Part shown: positions 1 through 9,381 of the stretch, in pieces
Layout: each line of letters opens with the position of its first letter
How positions within the stretch are numbered: the first letter of the stretch is position 1
Source of the DNA: Rhodospirillaceae bacterium
Lineage (GTDB): Bacteria; Pseudomonadota; Alphaproteobacteria; Rhodospirillales; JABHCV01
Length of the DNA: 64,000 nt
Direction: 5' to 3'
NCBI GenBank assembly: GCA_018662005.1
Contig: JABJHA010000005.1
Location: 56,561-120,560 of the forward strand
The notes under the pieces: generated by a model
Databases searched by the model: none
What the model saw: only the letters and a program-made list of their open reading frames with translations
Told to the model about the DNA's origin: nothing
Translations under genes and position numbers: made by a program

Positions 1-192
1 GTAAAATTGTGGTCGCTCGTTTGTGAACGTCACCATTTCAGCCGGAAATTCGCTCCAGGTGACGAAAGCCGCACCGGCCGCCATGCGGCACTGGGTGCAA
101 TGACAGGTGGTGGTGTTATTGGGGGTGCCGCGAACCTGGTAGCGTATCCGTCCACACTGGCAACCGCCTTCGTGGGTATGGTTATTACCCAT
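1..192 (-). CDS. GFA family (CENP-V/glutathione-dependent formaldehyde-activating-like) protein, C-terminus cut by window edge
   Basis: The minus strand from an ATG at 190-192 is open to the window edge (64 codons). Its translation shows the GFA-fold signature: GGCQCGRIRY near residue 9, then CHCTQCR near residue 32 and GAAFVTWSEFP. The paired CxC and CxxC motifs are the zinc ligands of the family, which includes glutathione-dependent formaldehyde-activating enzyme and many relatives of unknown substrate. The remaining part lies outside the window. The start overlaps the stop of the upstream HNH-like gene by eight bases, which suggests translational coupling. The family assignment is strong; the substrate cannot be told. 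Confidence 0.85.
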   Translation of the reverse strand, partial: MGNNHTHEGGCQCGRIRYQVRGTPNNTTTCHCTQCRMAAGAAFVTWSEFPAEMVTFTNERPQFY

Positions 193-526
193 TGTAGATT
201 TTTTCGGCCTCTTCTCGACACAGTCGGGGATTGTTTACAAATTCTCCCCACATTTCTTTTTCTAGAACACCTCCACGAGGCAAACCAGCACCTCTGAAGC
301 CCGGGTCTAGGCTCCTTATGTTCATTAATTTCATGTAGACACCACTTGTGTTTCGGAAAGTTTCCTTCCGTAAAGACATCGGTACCGGTGAATATTGGTG
401 AATAAGCTCACTGAGTTCGGCAATTGCAGGGCTTGTTCGTGGTGGAATGTTACCCTTTCGACGAAAATAAAAATCGAGAGCTAATAATACTTCTGGACGT
501 GTCCATGTGGGGTTTTGTTTTCCCAT
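185..526 (-). CDS. Stand-alone HNH-endonuclease N-terminal-like domain protein
   Basis: This 113-residue protein begins with WTRPEVLLALDFYFRR and continues with a segment around FRNTSGVYMKLMNIRSLDP. Both resemble the N-terminal domain that precedes the HNH nuclease domain in 5-methylcytosine-type restriction endonucleases. No HNH motif follows: the frame stops at 185-187, and the next gene (GFA family) starts inside that stop. It is therefore a catalytic-domain-less remnant or a free-standing DNA-recognition domain. No frame downstream of the stop carries an HNH sequence, because that DNA encodes the GFA protein. The similarity is recognised by motif pattern only. Confidence 0.6.
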   Translation of the reverse strand: MGKQNPTWTRPEVLLALDFYFRRKGNIPPRTSPAIAELSELIHQYSPVPMSLRKETFRNTSGVYMKLMNIRSLDPGFRGAGLPRGGVLEKEMWGEFVNNPRLCREEAEKIYNG

Positions 527-553
527 AATGGAAAAACTTTAGCTTACTTGAAC

Positions 554-1327
554 CTAAAGGTCCAACTCACACCAGATCGGGGTGTGGTCTGATGGTTTTT
601 CCCAGCCTCTGGGGGTGCGGTCGATGTCACAGCTTTTCAGACGGTCCGCGGCCTGCGGGCTGAGCAACAGGTGATCGATTCTGACCCCGTGATCCTTCTG
701 CCAGCCGCCGGCCATATATCCCCACCAGGTATAGAGCCCGGTTTCGGACGTCGTCGCCCGAAAGGCGTCGGTCAGGCCAAGGTTGATGATTTTTCTTAAG
801 GCGGCCCGAGACTGTGGCTGGAACAGGGCGTCATTGGCAAACGCGGCGGGGCTGTAGACATCGCCTTCTTCGGGGATGACATTATAGTCGCCGCCAAGGA
901 CGAAAGCGTCACCGCCCTTGAGCAATTTCTGAACGTGAAGGTACAAGCGCTCCATCCATGCCAGCTTGTAGTCGAATTTTTCACCGGGGAGGGGATTGCC
1001 GTTGGGGAGATAGATGCAACCGACCCTGAGCGAACCAGTGAAAACTTCAAGATAACGGGCTTGCTCGTCATCCACGTCGCCGGGCAGGGCGGTCAGTTCC
1101 ACGTCAATGGGAAATTTGGACAGGATGGCGACGCCGTTATAGGTCTTCTGACCGACCACCGCGACGTTATAGCCCAGGGCTTCGATTTCCATCCTCGGGA
1201 ACGCCTCATCGACGCATTTGAGTTCCTGCAACAGGACGATGTCGGGCGCAGCCTCTTTCAGCCAGCGCTGCAGGTGTTCAAGGCGGGCTTTGACGGAATT
1301 AACATTCCAGCTGGCGATTCGGGTCAT
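554..1327 (-). CDS. xthA: Exodeoxyribonuclease III (AP endonuclease, XthA type)
   Basis: This 257-residue enzyme of the exonuclease-endonuclease-phosphatase fold acts in base excision repair, cutting at abasic sites and removing nucleotides from 3' ends of duplex DNA. The family motifs are in order: IASWNVNS at residues 4-11, LLQELK near 32-37 (metal-binding Glu), GGDYNVIP near 145, and SDHTPIW near the C-terminus with the catalytic Asp-His pair. Length is normal for the family. It lies downstream of erpA on the same strand with an 85-base gap holding small inverted repeats. The assignment is secure. Confidence 0.95.
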   Translation of the reverse strand: MTRIASWNVNSVKARLEHLQRWLKEAAPDIVLLQELKCVDEAFPRMEIEALGYNVAVVGQKTYNGVAILSKFPIDVELTALPGDVDDEQARYLEVFTGSLRVGCIYLPNGNPLPGEKFDYKLAWMERLYLHVQKLLKGGDAFVLGGDYNVIPEEGDVYSPAAFANDALFQPQSRAALRKIINLGLTDAFRATTSETGLYTWWGYMAGGWQKDHGVRIDHLLLSPQAADRLKSCDIDRTPRGWEKPSDHTPIWCELDL

Positions 1328-1384
1328 TTCTGGTGCAACCTGCGTTTAATCAAACGCAACTACGTTGCCTGATTTTTTAATAAC

Positions 1385-1413
1385 GATCAAATTATCTTCA
1401 ATGAAGTTTGATC
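1385..1413 (-). repeat. Inverted repeat at the 3' end of erpA
   Basis: GATCAAA (1385-1391) and TTTGATC (1407-1413) form a 7-bp stem whose outer arm overlaps the erpA stop codon. A second small hairpin, TGCGTTT/AAACGCA with a 4-base loop, lies at 1341-1358. Neither is followed by a clear T-run in the direction of transcription, so a terminator role is possible but unproven. Confidence 0.35.
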
Positions 1414-1769
1414 TAAACCGCGAATGAGGTGCCGCAACCGCACGTCGATGTGGCGTTGGGATTGGTCATGGCGAAGTAGGATCCGATCAGATCCTCCTTA
1501 AAATCCAGTTCCGAGCCTTTCAGGAAATCCAGCGACACCTCGTCGATAACCACTTCGATGCCGTTCTTCTCATACAAAAGGTCGTCGTCTTTCAGTTCGT
1601 TATCCAGGCTAAAGCCATACTGAAAGCCAGAGCATCCGCCACCTGAAACCGCAACGCGCAGGCGCATGTCCGCTGTTTCCTCCATGGCGACAAGGGCGGC
1701 GATGCGCTTGGCCGCATTGTCGGAAATGGCGAAGGATTCGGTCTCGCTTACGGCGCTGGTATCAGGCAT
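1413..1769 (-). CDS. erpA: Iron-sulfur cluster insertion protein ErpA/IscA family
   Basis: This 118-residue A-type carrier has the three conserved cysteines of the HesB/IscA family: SGGGCSGFQYGF near residue 43-55 and the C-terminal CGCG followed by SFAV. These proteins deliver Fe-S clusters to apo-enzymes. ErpA is chosen over IscA because it stands alone, away from an isc or suf operon, and has the ErpA-like N-terminal extension. It is divergent from dgt across a gap of about 130 bases. Confidence 0.88.
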   Translation of the reverse strand: MPDTSAVSETESFAISDNAAKRIAALVAMEETADMRLRVAVSGGGCSGFQYGFSLDNELKDDDLLYEKNGIEVVIDEVSLDFLKGSELDFKEDLIGSYFAMTNPNATSTCGCGTSFAV

Positions 1770-1897
1770 TTTGCTGCTGCTCCACTTTATTCGATGGATA
1801 ACTATATCATGCCCTACTCATATAGTCAGGAATTTCCGTTTGTCAAAGGGTCTTCTGGTAGTTGCTTGCCGGGCTCAGTCACTGTAGTTTCCGGACC

Positions 1898-3070
1898 ATG
1901 GAAACCAATATTTATGCCTGTCATCCAAAACAGAGCCGCGGACGCCTGTTTGACGAGCCTGACAGCGCAACTCGAACCTGTTTTCAACGAGACCGAGACC
2001 GGATTATTCACTCGGCCGCTTTTCGTGCCCTGGAATACAAAACCCAGGTTTTCGTCAATCATGAAGGTGACTTTTTCCGCACCCGCCTGACCCATTCATT
2101 GGAAGTTTCACAAATTACCCGTTCCGTCTGTCGCGCCCTTGGTTTGAATGAAGATCTTGGCGAGGCACTGGCTCTGGCCCATGACCTGGGCCATCCGCCA
2201 TTTGGTCATGCGGGCGAGGATGCCTTGAAGGAATTGATGGAACCCTACGGCGGATTCGATCACAACGCCCAGTCGCTACGGGTGATCACCATGCTCGAAC
2301 AGCGCTATGCCGATTTCAATGGCTTGAACCTGACCTGGGAAACCCTTGAAGGGGTGGTCAAGCATAACGGTCCCCTGATTAATGATGCCCGCGGCCAAGA
2401 CGATCTTCCCAACGCCGTCGCAAAATACAATGCCAGCCATGATCTGGAACTGGCGACCTTTGCCAGTGCCGAAGCCCAGGTCGCGGCGATATCAGACGAT
2501 GTCGCCTACAATAATCATGATCTGGATGATGGTCTGCGCGCCGGTTTGTTCACCATTGAAGACCTCGCCGACGTGCCCCTTGCCGGGCCACTGTTTGCGG
2601 AAGTTCAAAAGACCTATCCAGAGCTTGAACAATCGCGCCTTATTTTTGAGGTAATCAGGCGGATGATTGGTGACATGGTCAACGACCTGCTTGATGAAAC
2701 CGGGCGGCGCCTGAAAGATCTTGGCCCCAAATCCGCCGATGACATTCGCGCCCATACGCAGCCGGTAGCCGGTTTTTCCGACACCATGCGGGCCAATGAT
2801 GCCAGCCTTAAAAAATTCCTGTTTGAAAACATGTACAGGCATTACAAACTCAACCGCATGACCAGCAAGGCAAAACGGGTGGTCACGGAACTTTTCACGT
2901 TACTGATCAAAGAGCCAGAATGTCTTCCAGCCGAGTGGTGTTTATTGGGCGGTACCGAAAATTCACAACAAACCGCGCGCACGGTCGCCGATTATATTGC
3001 TGGCATGACCGACCGTTTCGCGCTCGACGAATACCAAAATCTTTTTGACGTTCAGGCTAAAAATTCATGA
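1898..3070 (+). CDS. dgt: Deoxyguanosinetriphosphate triphosphohydrolase-like protein (dGTPase)
   Basis: This is an HD-domain dNTP triphosphohydrolase of 390 residues, which cleaves dNTPs to deoxynucleoside and tripolyphosphate. Motifs seen are [21 protein letters not shown] near residue 30, the HD histidine in [10 protein letters not shown], and the catalytic [15 protein letters not shown] longer frame opens with a TTG at 1862, but the ATG at 1898 ([16 protein letters not shown]) matches the usual family N-terminus. Its last four bases overlap argS (ATGA), an arrangement common in Alphaproteobacteria. Confidence 0.93.
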   Translation: METNIYACHPKQSRGRLFDEPDSATRTCFQRDRDRIIHSAAFRALEYKTQVFVNHEGDFFRTRLTHSLEVSQITRSVCRALGLNEDLGEALALAHDLGHPPFGHAGEDALKELMEPYGGFDHNAQSLRVITMLEQRYADFNGLNLTWETLEGVVKHNGPLINDARGQDDLPNAVAKYNASHDLELATFASAEAQVAAISDDVAYNNHDLDDGLRAGLFTIEDLADVPLAGPLFAEVQKTYPELEQSRLIFEVIRRMIGDMVNDLLDETGRRLKDLGPKSADDIRAHTQPVAGFSDTMRANDASLKKFLFENMYRHYKLNRMTSKAKRVVTELFTLLIKEPECLPAEWCLLGGTENSQQTARTVADYIAGMTDRFALDEYQNLFDVQAKNS

Positions 3071-4821
3071 ATTTGTTTGATCATTTTCGCCATCAGGTGC
3101 TCGGGCTTATCGATGCCCTTGTCAGTGACGGCATTCTTTCCGAAGGGCTTGAGACCTCAAGAATAGGTGTCGAACCTCCCAGAGAAGCCAGCCACGGCGA
3201 TATCACCACCAACGCGGCCATGTTATTGGCCAAGCCTGCGGGCAAAAAACCGCGCGATATTGCCGAAGCCCTGGCTGAGCGCCTGAAGGATCTTGAATTC
3301 GTCACCGGGGTAGATATTGCCGGGCCTGGTTTTATCAACCTGACCCTCGAGCCCAGCTTCTGGCGTCAACGCCTTGTCGAAGTCTTGAATGAAGGCACCG
3401 CATACGGAACATCCACCATCGGCGCGGCTGAGCCCGTCAATGTGGAGTACGTCTCGGCCAATCCGACCGGCCCCTTGCATGTGGGTCATGGCCGCGGCGC
3501 TGTTTTTGGTGACGCCCTGGCTTCGCTTCTGGAAAAGGCCGGTTTCGCCGTTACCCGCGAATATTACATCAATGATGCCGGGGCCCAGATCGATACCCTG
3601 GCGCGCTCCCTGCACCTGCGCTATCTGGAGGCCTTGGGGGCGGATATTGGAACCATCCCGGAAGGTTTGTATCCGGGCGACTACCTCATTCCGGCAGCGC
3701 AGAAACTGGTAGAGGCTGACGGCGATAAATGGAAAGACGCTTCCGAAGAAGAATGGCTTGAGCCGGTTTCCCAGTTCGCCATTTCCGAGATGATGGATCT
3801 CATTCGCGATGACCTTGCGACGCTGGGGATCAAACAGGATGTGTTTTCATCCGAACGGCAAATGGTCGCTGCTGGCGGCGTCGAAAAAGCCCTTACCGCC
3901 CTGCAGGAAAGGGGATTAATCTACGAAGGTATTCTGGAGCCGCCAAAGGGCAGAAAGCCCGACGATTGGGAACCGCGCGAACAGACGTTGTTCAAATCTT
4001 CAGATTTTGGCGATGATACCGACCGCCCGGTCAAAAAGTCCGATGGCTCGTGGACCTACTTCGCCACCGATATTGCCTATCACGAGGATAAACACCGGCG
4101 TGGCTTCAACACCATGATCGATGTCTGGGGCGCTGATCACGGCGGCTATGTCAAGCGCATGACTTCTGCCGTCAAGGCACTGACAGAAGAGCAGGGTGAA
4201 CTGGACGTCAAGCTGTGTCAGATGGTCAATCTCCTTGACAATGGTCAGCCGGTGAAGATGTCAAAGCGGGCGGGGACGTTCGTCACTATTCGCGACGTCG
4301 TCGAAAAAGTCGGCAAGGATGTCGTCCGGTTTATCATGTTGACCCGCAAGAACGACGCCCAACTGGATTTCGATTTAACCAAGGTTTGCGAGCAGTCGCG
4401 GGAAAACCCGGTGTTTTATGTGCAGTACGCCCATGCCCGTATTCATTCGGTGTTGCGTCATTGTTCAGAACTTTTCAAGGCCGACGAGCTGACAGCTGAC
4501 TCCCTGGCAAAGGCACCCCTTGAGCGCCTGAAAGACCCTTCCGAACTGGCGCTGATCAAATTGATGGCAAGCTGGCCGCGGGTTGTCGAAGGGGCGGCGC
4601 TGGCCCACGAACCGCACCGTATTGCTTTTTATCTTGGTGATCTGGCGACGGAATTTCACTCCCTGTGGAACAAGGGATCGGACAACGCCTCCTTACGCTT
4701 TATTCTTCCCGAGGATCGCGAGTTGACGCTGGCGCGATTAGCGCTTGTCAAAGGGGTCGCGTTCGTGATCGCATCGGGGTTACAGGTAATCGGAGTCGTT
4801 CCCGTGGAGGAGATGCGTTAA
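3067..4821 (+). CDS. argS: Arginine-tRNA ligase
   Basis: This 584-residue class I aminoacyl-tRNA synthetase charges tRNA-Arg. It has the N-terminal tRNA D-loop binding domain, the HIGH-type motif in [13 protein letters not shown] (about residue 135), the KMSKS-type motif in [11 protein letters not shown] (about residue 400), and a C-terminal DALR anticodon-binding domain ending in GVVPVEEMR. Length is typical. It overlaps dgt upstream by four bases and shares TAATG with the SPOR gene downstream, so these genes look co-translated. Confidence 0.97.
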   Translation: MNLFDHFRHQVLGLIDALVSDGILSEGLETSRIGVEPPREASHGDITTNAAMLLAKPAGKKPRDIAEALAERLKDLEFVTGVDIAGPGFINLTLEPSFWRQRLVEVLNEGTAYGTSTIGAAEPVNVEYVSANPTGPLHVGHGRGAVFGDALASLLEKAGFAVTREYYINDAGAQIDTLARSLHLRYLEALGADIGTIPEGLYPGDYLIPAAQKLVEADGDKWKDASEEEWLEPVSQFAISEMMDLIRDDLATLGIKQDVFSSERQMVAAGGVEKALTALQERGLIYEGILEPPKGRKPDDWEPREQTLFKSSDFGDDTDRPVKKSDGSWTYFATDIAYHEDKHRRGFNTMIDVWGADHGGYVKRMTSAVKALTEEQGELDVKLCQMVNLLDNGQPVKMSKRAGTFVTIRDVVEKVGKDVVRFIMLTRKNDAQLDFDLTKVCEQSRENPVFYVQYAHARIHSVLRHCSELFKADELTADSLAKAPLERLKDPSELALIKLMASWPRVVEGAALAHEPHRIAFYLGDLATEFHSLWNKGSDNASLRFILPEDRELTLARLALVKGVAFVIASGLQVIGVVPVEEMR

Positions 4822-5693
4822 TGGTCCCTTCGGACGAACCAGAAGACGAAATTGTTCCCGATCCCTCTGATGCCCTTGAGTTCCAACGGGTCAAGCGGGC
4901 AAAGCCCAAACGTCGCGGCTTCTGGCTGCTGATGCTGATGGTCCTGATCGGTTCCGGCGCTGGTGCCGGTTGGCATTATTACGGCGACCGGTTGATGGGA
5001 AAGGACAAGGATAATCTCCCTGTCATTCACGCCGCCGAGGGGCCCGTGAAAGTACGCCCCAAAACACCCGGTGGCATGAGCATCCCCGACCGCGACAAGC
5101 TGGTCTATGACCGCATGAATGGCAGCGTTCCCGAACCCAGGATCGAACGCCTTTTGCCAATGCCTGAAATGCCAAAAACACCACAGGCTCCGGTAGCTGA
5201 AGCAAAAGCAGAAACCCCGGTTGCGAAAGCCGAAACGGAAGTCCAAAAGCCAAAATTACTGGCTAAGCCGCAAAAGCTGGAACCCGGCAAAGTCGAACTC
5301 AAGAAAGAACCTGAAAAAACGCCTGAGCCTGCCGTCACTGTCAATCAGGACATGATGCCCGAACCCGTTGCCCCGGTTGAGAAGAAGATAGAAACAGCAA
5401 CACCGCCGCCACCCGCCGCGACGGCGCTTTCCAAACTTGCCTATCAAATTCAGATTGCCGCTGTTCGCTCGCGGGAACGGGCGGAAAGTGAATGGGAGCG
5501 TTTGATAAAGAAACACGGCGACCTGCTTGGCGGCTATTCCCTGAACATCGTCCGTGCCGATTTGGGCGCTGACAAGGGTATCTTTTTCCGTTTGCGCGCA
5601 GGGCCGATTGCTGGCGAGGATGTGGCCCAGGCCCTGTGTCAAAATTTGGCCAAACGCAAGGTTGGCTGCCTGATCGTCCGGCCTGGCGGTTAA
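4821..5693 (+). CDS. SPOR domain-containing membrane protein
   Basis: This 290-residue protein has a short cytoplasmic N-terminus, one transmembrane helix (GFWLLMLMVLIGSGAGAGWHY near residue 36-56), a long Pro/Lys/Glu-rich periplasmic linker and a C-terminal SPOR domain beginning YQIQIAAVRSRERAE. SPOR domains bind denuded peptidoglycan glycans at the septum, so a role in division or wall remodelling is likely. The start is set at the ATG of TAATG at the end of argS; an upstream in-frame start would lie inside argS. The position before nagZ fits a cell-wall theme. Confidence 0.88.
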   Translation: MVPSDEPEDEIVPDPSDALEFQRVKRAKPKRRGFWLLMLMVLIGSGAGAGWHYYGDRLMGKDKDNLPVIHAAEGPVKVRPKTPGGMSIPDRDKLVYDRMNGSVPEPRIERLLPMPEMPKTPQAPVAEAKAETPVAKAETEVQKPKLLAKPQKLEPGKVELKKEPEKTPEPAVTVNQDMMPEPVAPVEKKIETATPPPPAATALSKLAYQIQIAAVRSRERAESEWERLIKKHGDLLGGYSLNIVRADLGADKGIFFRLRAGPIAGEDVAQALCQNLAKRKVGCLIVRPGG

Positions 5694-5694
5694 T

Positions 5695-6720
5695 GTGACA
5701 CCTCTGGCTTCTATTTTAGGCTGTTCCGGCCTTGTCCTTAGTGATCAGGAACGAGCTTTTTTTACAGATGTCCAACCGCTCGGTTTTATCCTCTTTGCAC
5801 GCAATTGCGACAATCCGGATCAAGTGCGGGCGCTGGTCGCATCCTTGCGTCAGTGCATTGAGCGCACGGATGCACCGGTTCTGATTGATCAGGAAGGCGG
5901 TCGTGTTCAAAGACTGAAACCGCCCCACTGGCGCGATGCTCCAGCGGCCAACAATTTCGTCACGCTCTATCAAAAAGACCCTGGCCTTGCCATTGACGCG
6001 GCGCGTCTGAATGCGCGCCTGATCGCCTATGAATTGACCGCTCTTGGTATCAACGTTGATTGTGCGCCGCTCCTCGATGTCGTACAGCCGGGCGCTGACC
6101 CGGTCATTGGTGATCGCGCTTTCGGTGATGACCCTGAGACCATAACGGCGCTGGCGCGTGCAGCTTGCGAGGGTTTCCTGATGGGCGGCGTAATGCCGGT
6201 GATCAAGCATATTCCCGGCCACGGGCGAGCCGATGCGGACTCCCATAAAAAATTGCCGCGTGTTGATGCGGACCTTGAAACCTTGTCAAAAACCGACTTC
6301 GCGCCATTTCGCGCTTTAAAGGCCATGCCCTGGGCGATGAGCGCGCATGTTCTCTATACAGCGCTGGATATCAATCAACCTGCGACCTTGTCGCCGGACA
6401 TTATCTCCATAATTCGTGAGGACATTGGTTTTGACGGTGTCCTTGTTTCCGACGACTTGTCCATGCAGGCATTGAGCGGAACCCTGGGGGAGCGCACCAG
6501 CCGGGCTATAGCGGCCGGTTGTGATGTTGCCTTGCATTGTAATGGTGATATGGCCGAGATGAAAATGGTCACAGAAAACTGTGGGAATTTAACCGCAGAC
6601 GCCGTCAGCCGCATTGAACGAGGCACATCCATGGGTCGCGATAACCGGGTTACCCTGGTCGAAGATTTTTCCGCCGCTGTCCAAACACTTACCTCTATGA
6701 TGACCGGGGAGGGGAACTGA
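5695..6720 (+). CDS. nagZ: Beta-N-acetylhexosaminidase NagZ
   Basis: This 341-residue family 3 glycoside hydrolase removes N-acetylglucosamine from anhydro-muropeptides in cytoplasmic wall recycling. Diagnostic motifs are LIDQEGGRVQRLKPPHW near residue 63, the loop KHIPGHGRADADSHK near residue 168 carrying the catalytic His, and VLVSDDLSMQAL with the nucleophilic Asp near residue 247. The start is GTG at 5695, one base after the preceding stop. It has no signal peptide, as expected for a cytoplasmic enzyme. Confidence 0.95.
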   Translation: MTPLASILGCSGLVLSDQERAFFTDVQPLGFILFARNCDNPDQVRALVASLRQCIERTDAPVLIDQEGGRVQRLKPPHWRDAPAANNFVTLYQKDPGLAIDAARLNARLIAYELTALGINVDCAPLLDVVQPGADPVIGDRAFGDDPETITALARAACEGFLMGGVMPVIKHIPGHGRADADSHKKLPRVDADLETLSKTDFAPFRALKAMPWAMSAHVLYTALDINQPATLSPDIISIIREDIGFDGVLVSDDLSMQALSGTLGERTSRAIAAGCDVALHCNGDMAEMKMVTENCGNLTADAVSRIERGTSMGRDNRVTLVEDFSAAVQTLTSMMTGEGN

Positions 6721-6721
6721 A

Positions 6722-7411
6722 GTGGATTTTGACGGCTTGATGTTTACGGTCTCGGTCTGGGCCTTGCCACTATTGTTGGCGATTACCTTTCACGAGGCTG
6801 CGCACGGCTTTGTCGCCTGGCGACTGGGTGACAATACCGCTTACCTGAAGGGTCGCGTCAGTTTTAACCCTTTTCGTCATGTCGATCCGTTTGGAACGAT
6901 CGTGATGCCGGCGCTATTGCTGTTTGCTTCGGGCGGAAAAATGATGTTCGGTTTCGCCAAACCGGTGCCGGTGGCGTTCCACCGTCTACGCCATCCCCGC
7001 CGTGACATGGTGTTGGTTGCCCTGGCCGGACCCGGAACAAATATCCTGCTGGCCATTATTTCTGCCCTGCTTATCCACACGTTGCCTTTATTTCCACCTG
7101 ACGTTGCCGAGTGGGTTTTCTTAAACCTCAGGAACTCCATCTTGCTTAATATGATTTTGGCTGTCTTCAATATGCTGCCCTTGCCGCCCCTTGATGGCGG
7201 GCGGGTTGCGGTTGGCCTTTTGCCGCGGGTTTTGGCTATGCAACTTGCGCGCTTGGAACGGCTAGGCTTTTTTATTATTCTGGGTGGAATCTTTGTTTTG
7301 CCATGGATCGGGGATAAACTTGGCCTTGATCTGAATATTTTCTACTGGCTGGTTTTTGAACCCGCTGCTCATCTGTCGCAGTGGATATTCCGGCTTACGG
7401 GCGTACTTTAA
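6722..7411 (+). CDS. Site-2 protease family (M50) membrane metalloprotease
   Basis: This polytopic membrane protein of 229 residues begins at a GTG one base after nagZ. The zinc motif HEAAH is at about residue 23 in the first helix, and the second active-site motif NMLPLPPLDGG is at about residue 151, both as in the M50B group of site-2 proteases. There is no PDZ domain, which places it with the short Rv-type/YwhC-like members. The substrate is unknown. Its stop shares bases with the scpA start (TAATG). Confidence 0.9.
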   Translation: MDFDGLMFTVSVWALPLLLAITFHEAAHGFVAWRLGDNTAYLKGRVSFNPFRHVDPFGTIVMPALLLFASGGKMMFGFAKPVPVAFHRLRHPRRDMVLVALAGPGTNILLAIISALLIHTLPLFPPDVAEWVFLNLRNSILLNMILAVFNMLPLPPLDGGRVAVGLLPRVLAMQLARLERLGFFIILGGIFVLPWIGDKLGLDLNIFYWLVFEPAAHLSQWIFRLTGVL

Positions 7412-8253
7412 TGGAAACCATCGAAGAGTTTGAAAACGATAGCCCGCTCGAAGCGAAAGGAGTCGCCTCCTTCGTCGTCGATATTGACGGCTTTGAAGGC
7501 CCAATTGATGTGCTGTTGGCGCTGGCCCGTGATCAAAAGGTCGATATTACCCAGATTTCGATCCTGCAACTGGCCGATCAATATCTGGAGTTTGTCACCA
7601 TCGCCAGCCACAACAACCTGGAACTCGCTGCTGATTACCTTGTCATGGCTGCCTGGCTGGCGTACCTGAAGTCGCGCTTGATGTTGCCTGATCTTGGCGC
7701 TGAAGACGAACCAACCGGCGAGGAAATGGCCCATGCCCTGGCGTTTCAGCTAAAAAGACTGGAATCCATGCAACAGGCGGGCGCCGCCCTGATGACCCTT
7801 GATAAACTGGGGCAGGATTTTTTCGCCCGGGGGATTCCTGAAAAGTTCAAAATATCTCAATCAACGGTGTTTGATGTCAGTTTGATTGATTTGCTAAAGG
7901 CTTATGGTTCGCAAAACAATGCCAAGGCTGACAGGACGTTGCATATCGAGGCTTGGGATTTACACAGTGTCGATGACGCCCTTGAGCGTCTGCTTCAGGT
8001 GGTTGGCAAAATGCCCGACTGGAATGTGCTGTCAAAGTTTCTGCCGGCCGGTTTGAAAGAGGGCCTGACCTTTCGTTCGGCTGTCGCCTCGACCTTTGCC
8101 GCGACCCTGGAAATGGCCCGCGAGGGTAAACTCAGACTGCGTCAAAATGCCGCTTTTGAACCTATTTTCCTGCGCAGCGCCCCTGATGACTTGACGTCCA
8201 GACCGGCAGAGCTTATCGAAGCGTCCTTGGGCGATACGGACGAAGAAGAATGA
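7411..8253 (+). CDS. scpA: Segregation and condensation protein A
   Basis: This 280-residue kleisin subunit of the Smc-ScpAB condensin complex has the N-terminal signature FEGPIDVLLALARDQKVDITQ (split over residues 26-46) and a C-terminal winged-helix segment (FRSAVASTFAATLEMAREGKL). The ATG at 7411 is preferred over an in-frame GTG at 7381, which would lie inside the protease gene. scpB follows with a four-base overlap, so the two partners are translated together. Confidence 0.94.
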   Translation: METIEEFENDSPLEAKGVASFVVDIDGFEGPIDVLLALARDQKVDITQISILQLADQYLEFVTIASHNNLELAADYLVMAAWLAYLKSRLMLPDLGAEDEPTGEEMAHALAFQLKRLESMQQAGAALMTLDKLGQDFFARGIPEKFKISQSTVFDVSLIDLLKAYGSQNNAKADRTLHIEAWDLHSVDDALERLLQVVGKMPDWNVLSKFLPAGLKEGLTFRSAVASTFAATLEMAREGKLRLRQNAAFEPIFLRSAPDDLTSRPAELIEASLGDTDEEE

Positions 8254-8915
8254 ACGACATACCCGATCAGAATATCAGACTGCTGGAAGCGATTTTGTTC
8301 GCCTCCACCGATCCTGTGAAAGAAAAGTCACTGGCCCGCAGATTGCCCGAAGGCGTCGAGCCCGGTCCGTTGCTTGAAGAATTGAAAGACCATTATCAGG
8401 GACGCGGCGTTAATCTTGTCAATGTCGGCGGTTCGTGGGCGTTTCGTTCGGCTGCTGATTTGACCAATATGCTGAACCGCGAAATTGAAGTTGCCCGCAA
8501 ACTGGGTCGCGCAACCGTCGAAACTTTAGCCATTATCGCGTATCACCAGCCCATTACCCGCGGCGAGATTGAAGAAATTCGCGGTGTCTCCCTAAGCAAG
8601 GGCACCTTTGACGCCTTGTTTGATCATGGCTGGATACATCCGCGTGGTCGTCGCAAAACACCGGGTCGGCCAACGACATGGGGAACGACAGACGGATTTC
8701 TTGACCATTTCGGCCTGGAAAGTGTCAAGGATTTGCCGGGAATTGAAGAGTTGAAGTCCGCAGGATTGCTGGATAAACGTCCGGCCATCGACGCTTATAC
8801 GATCAGTGGTCAAGTTGCCGCCTCTGCCGCCGACGTGGCTCATATTGATGGGGCAGAGGCCGGGGATGATGAGGCAGAACTGCCTTTGGCGGCTGATTTG
8901 GAAGAAGAAACATGA
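8250..8915 (+). CDS. scpB: Segregation and condensation protein B
   Basis: This 221-residue double winged-helix protein binds ScpA in the condensin complex. Family motifs include LLEAILFASTDPVKEKSLARRLP, the ETLAIIAYHQPITRGEIEEIRG stretch at about residue 91-112 and the GRPTTWGTTDGFLDHFGL stretch near residue 140. It overlaps scpA (ATGA). The acidic C-terminal tail is poorly conserved, as usual. No clear terminator separates it from tatA, though a promoter candidate for tatA lies in the gap. Confidence 0.94.
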   Translation: MNDIPDQNIRLLEAILFASTDPVKEKSLARRLPEGVEPGPLLEELKDHYQGRGVNLVNVGGSWAFRSAADLTNMLNREIEVARKLGRATVETLAIIAYHQPITRGEIEEIRGVSLSKGTFDALFDHGWIHPRGRRKTPGRPTTWGTTDGFLDHFGLESVKDLPGIEELKSAGLLDKRPAIDAYTISGQVAASAADVAHIDGAEAGDDEAELPLAADLEEET

Positions 8916-8989
8916 ACCGGGGCTTTTCACCCCCTGTTCAGATAAAATCCACTAGAATGAAGTTGTTTAGGTTAAAGGCGTTTGTGGCG

Positions 8990-9018
8990 TTGCCCTGTCA
9001 TAGGGTTTCTGCCATTAT
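8990..9018 (+). promoter_or_regulatory. Candidate sigma-70 promoter for tatABC
   Basis: TTGCCC (8990-8995), a 17-base spacer and CATTAT (9013-9018) lie about 40 bases before the tatA start, in the 144-base gap after scpB. The match is partial (four of six at each box). Confidence 0.4.
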
Positions 9019-9059
9019 CCGCCCTCCAATTTTCCTTTAAGATTAAGTGAGAGACTACT

Positions 9060-9302
9060 ATGGGTGCATTTAGCATTTGGCATTGGGTTATCGTTCTTGC
9101 GGTTGTCCTTGTTCTGTTTGGCGGTAAGGGTAAAATTTCAGCTCTGATGGGTGATTTTGGCAAAGGCCTTAAATCCTTCAAGAAGGGCATGAAGGATGAG
9201 GATGGCGATGACGCCAAGGCATCAGAAGACGCGCCGAAGTTGAGCGAGAAAAACTCCGAAACCGTCGATCAGGCTGCTTCTGAAGAAAAGAAAAGCGATT
9301 AG
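9060..9302 (+). CDS. tatA: Sec-independent protein translocase TatA
   Basis: This 80-residue pore-forming subunit of the twin-arginine translocase has a single N-terminal transmembrane helix ([19 protein letters not shown]), the hinge [22 protein letters not shown] forming the amphipathic helix, and an acidic, variable tail. The opening MGAFSIWHW is characteristic of alphaproteobacterial TatA. It is followed by tatB and tatC in the standard order. Confidence 0.95.
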   Translation: MGAFSIWHWVIVLAVVLVLFGGKGKISALMGDFGKGLKSFKKGMKDEDGDDAKASEDAPKLSEKNSETVDQAASEEKKSD

Positions 9303-9381
9303 CTTTTCAGGCTTGCGTTGAACCGGGGTCTTTTTCAGGCCCTGCCGTCTTCTTTTCTTTTTTTGGGGGTACCGTCGCGCC

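Noticed and set aside
4665..5693. Longer version of the SPOR protein starting inside argS
   Set aside because: The extra residues are the argS shadow; the ATG at the TAATG overlap gives the proper membrane-protein N-terminus.
8919..8940. Possible terminator after scpB
   Set aside because: Only a four-base GC stem can form and no T-run follows.
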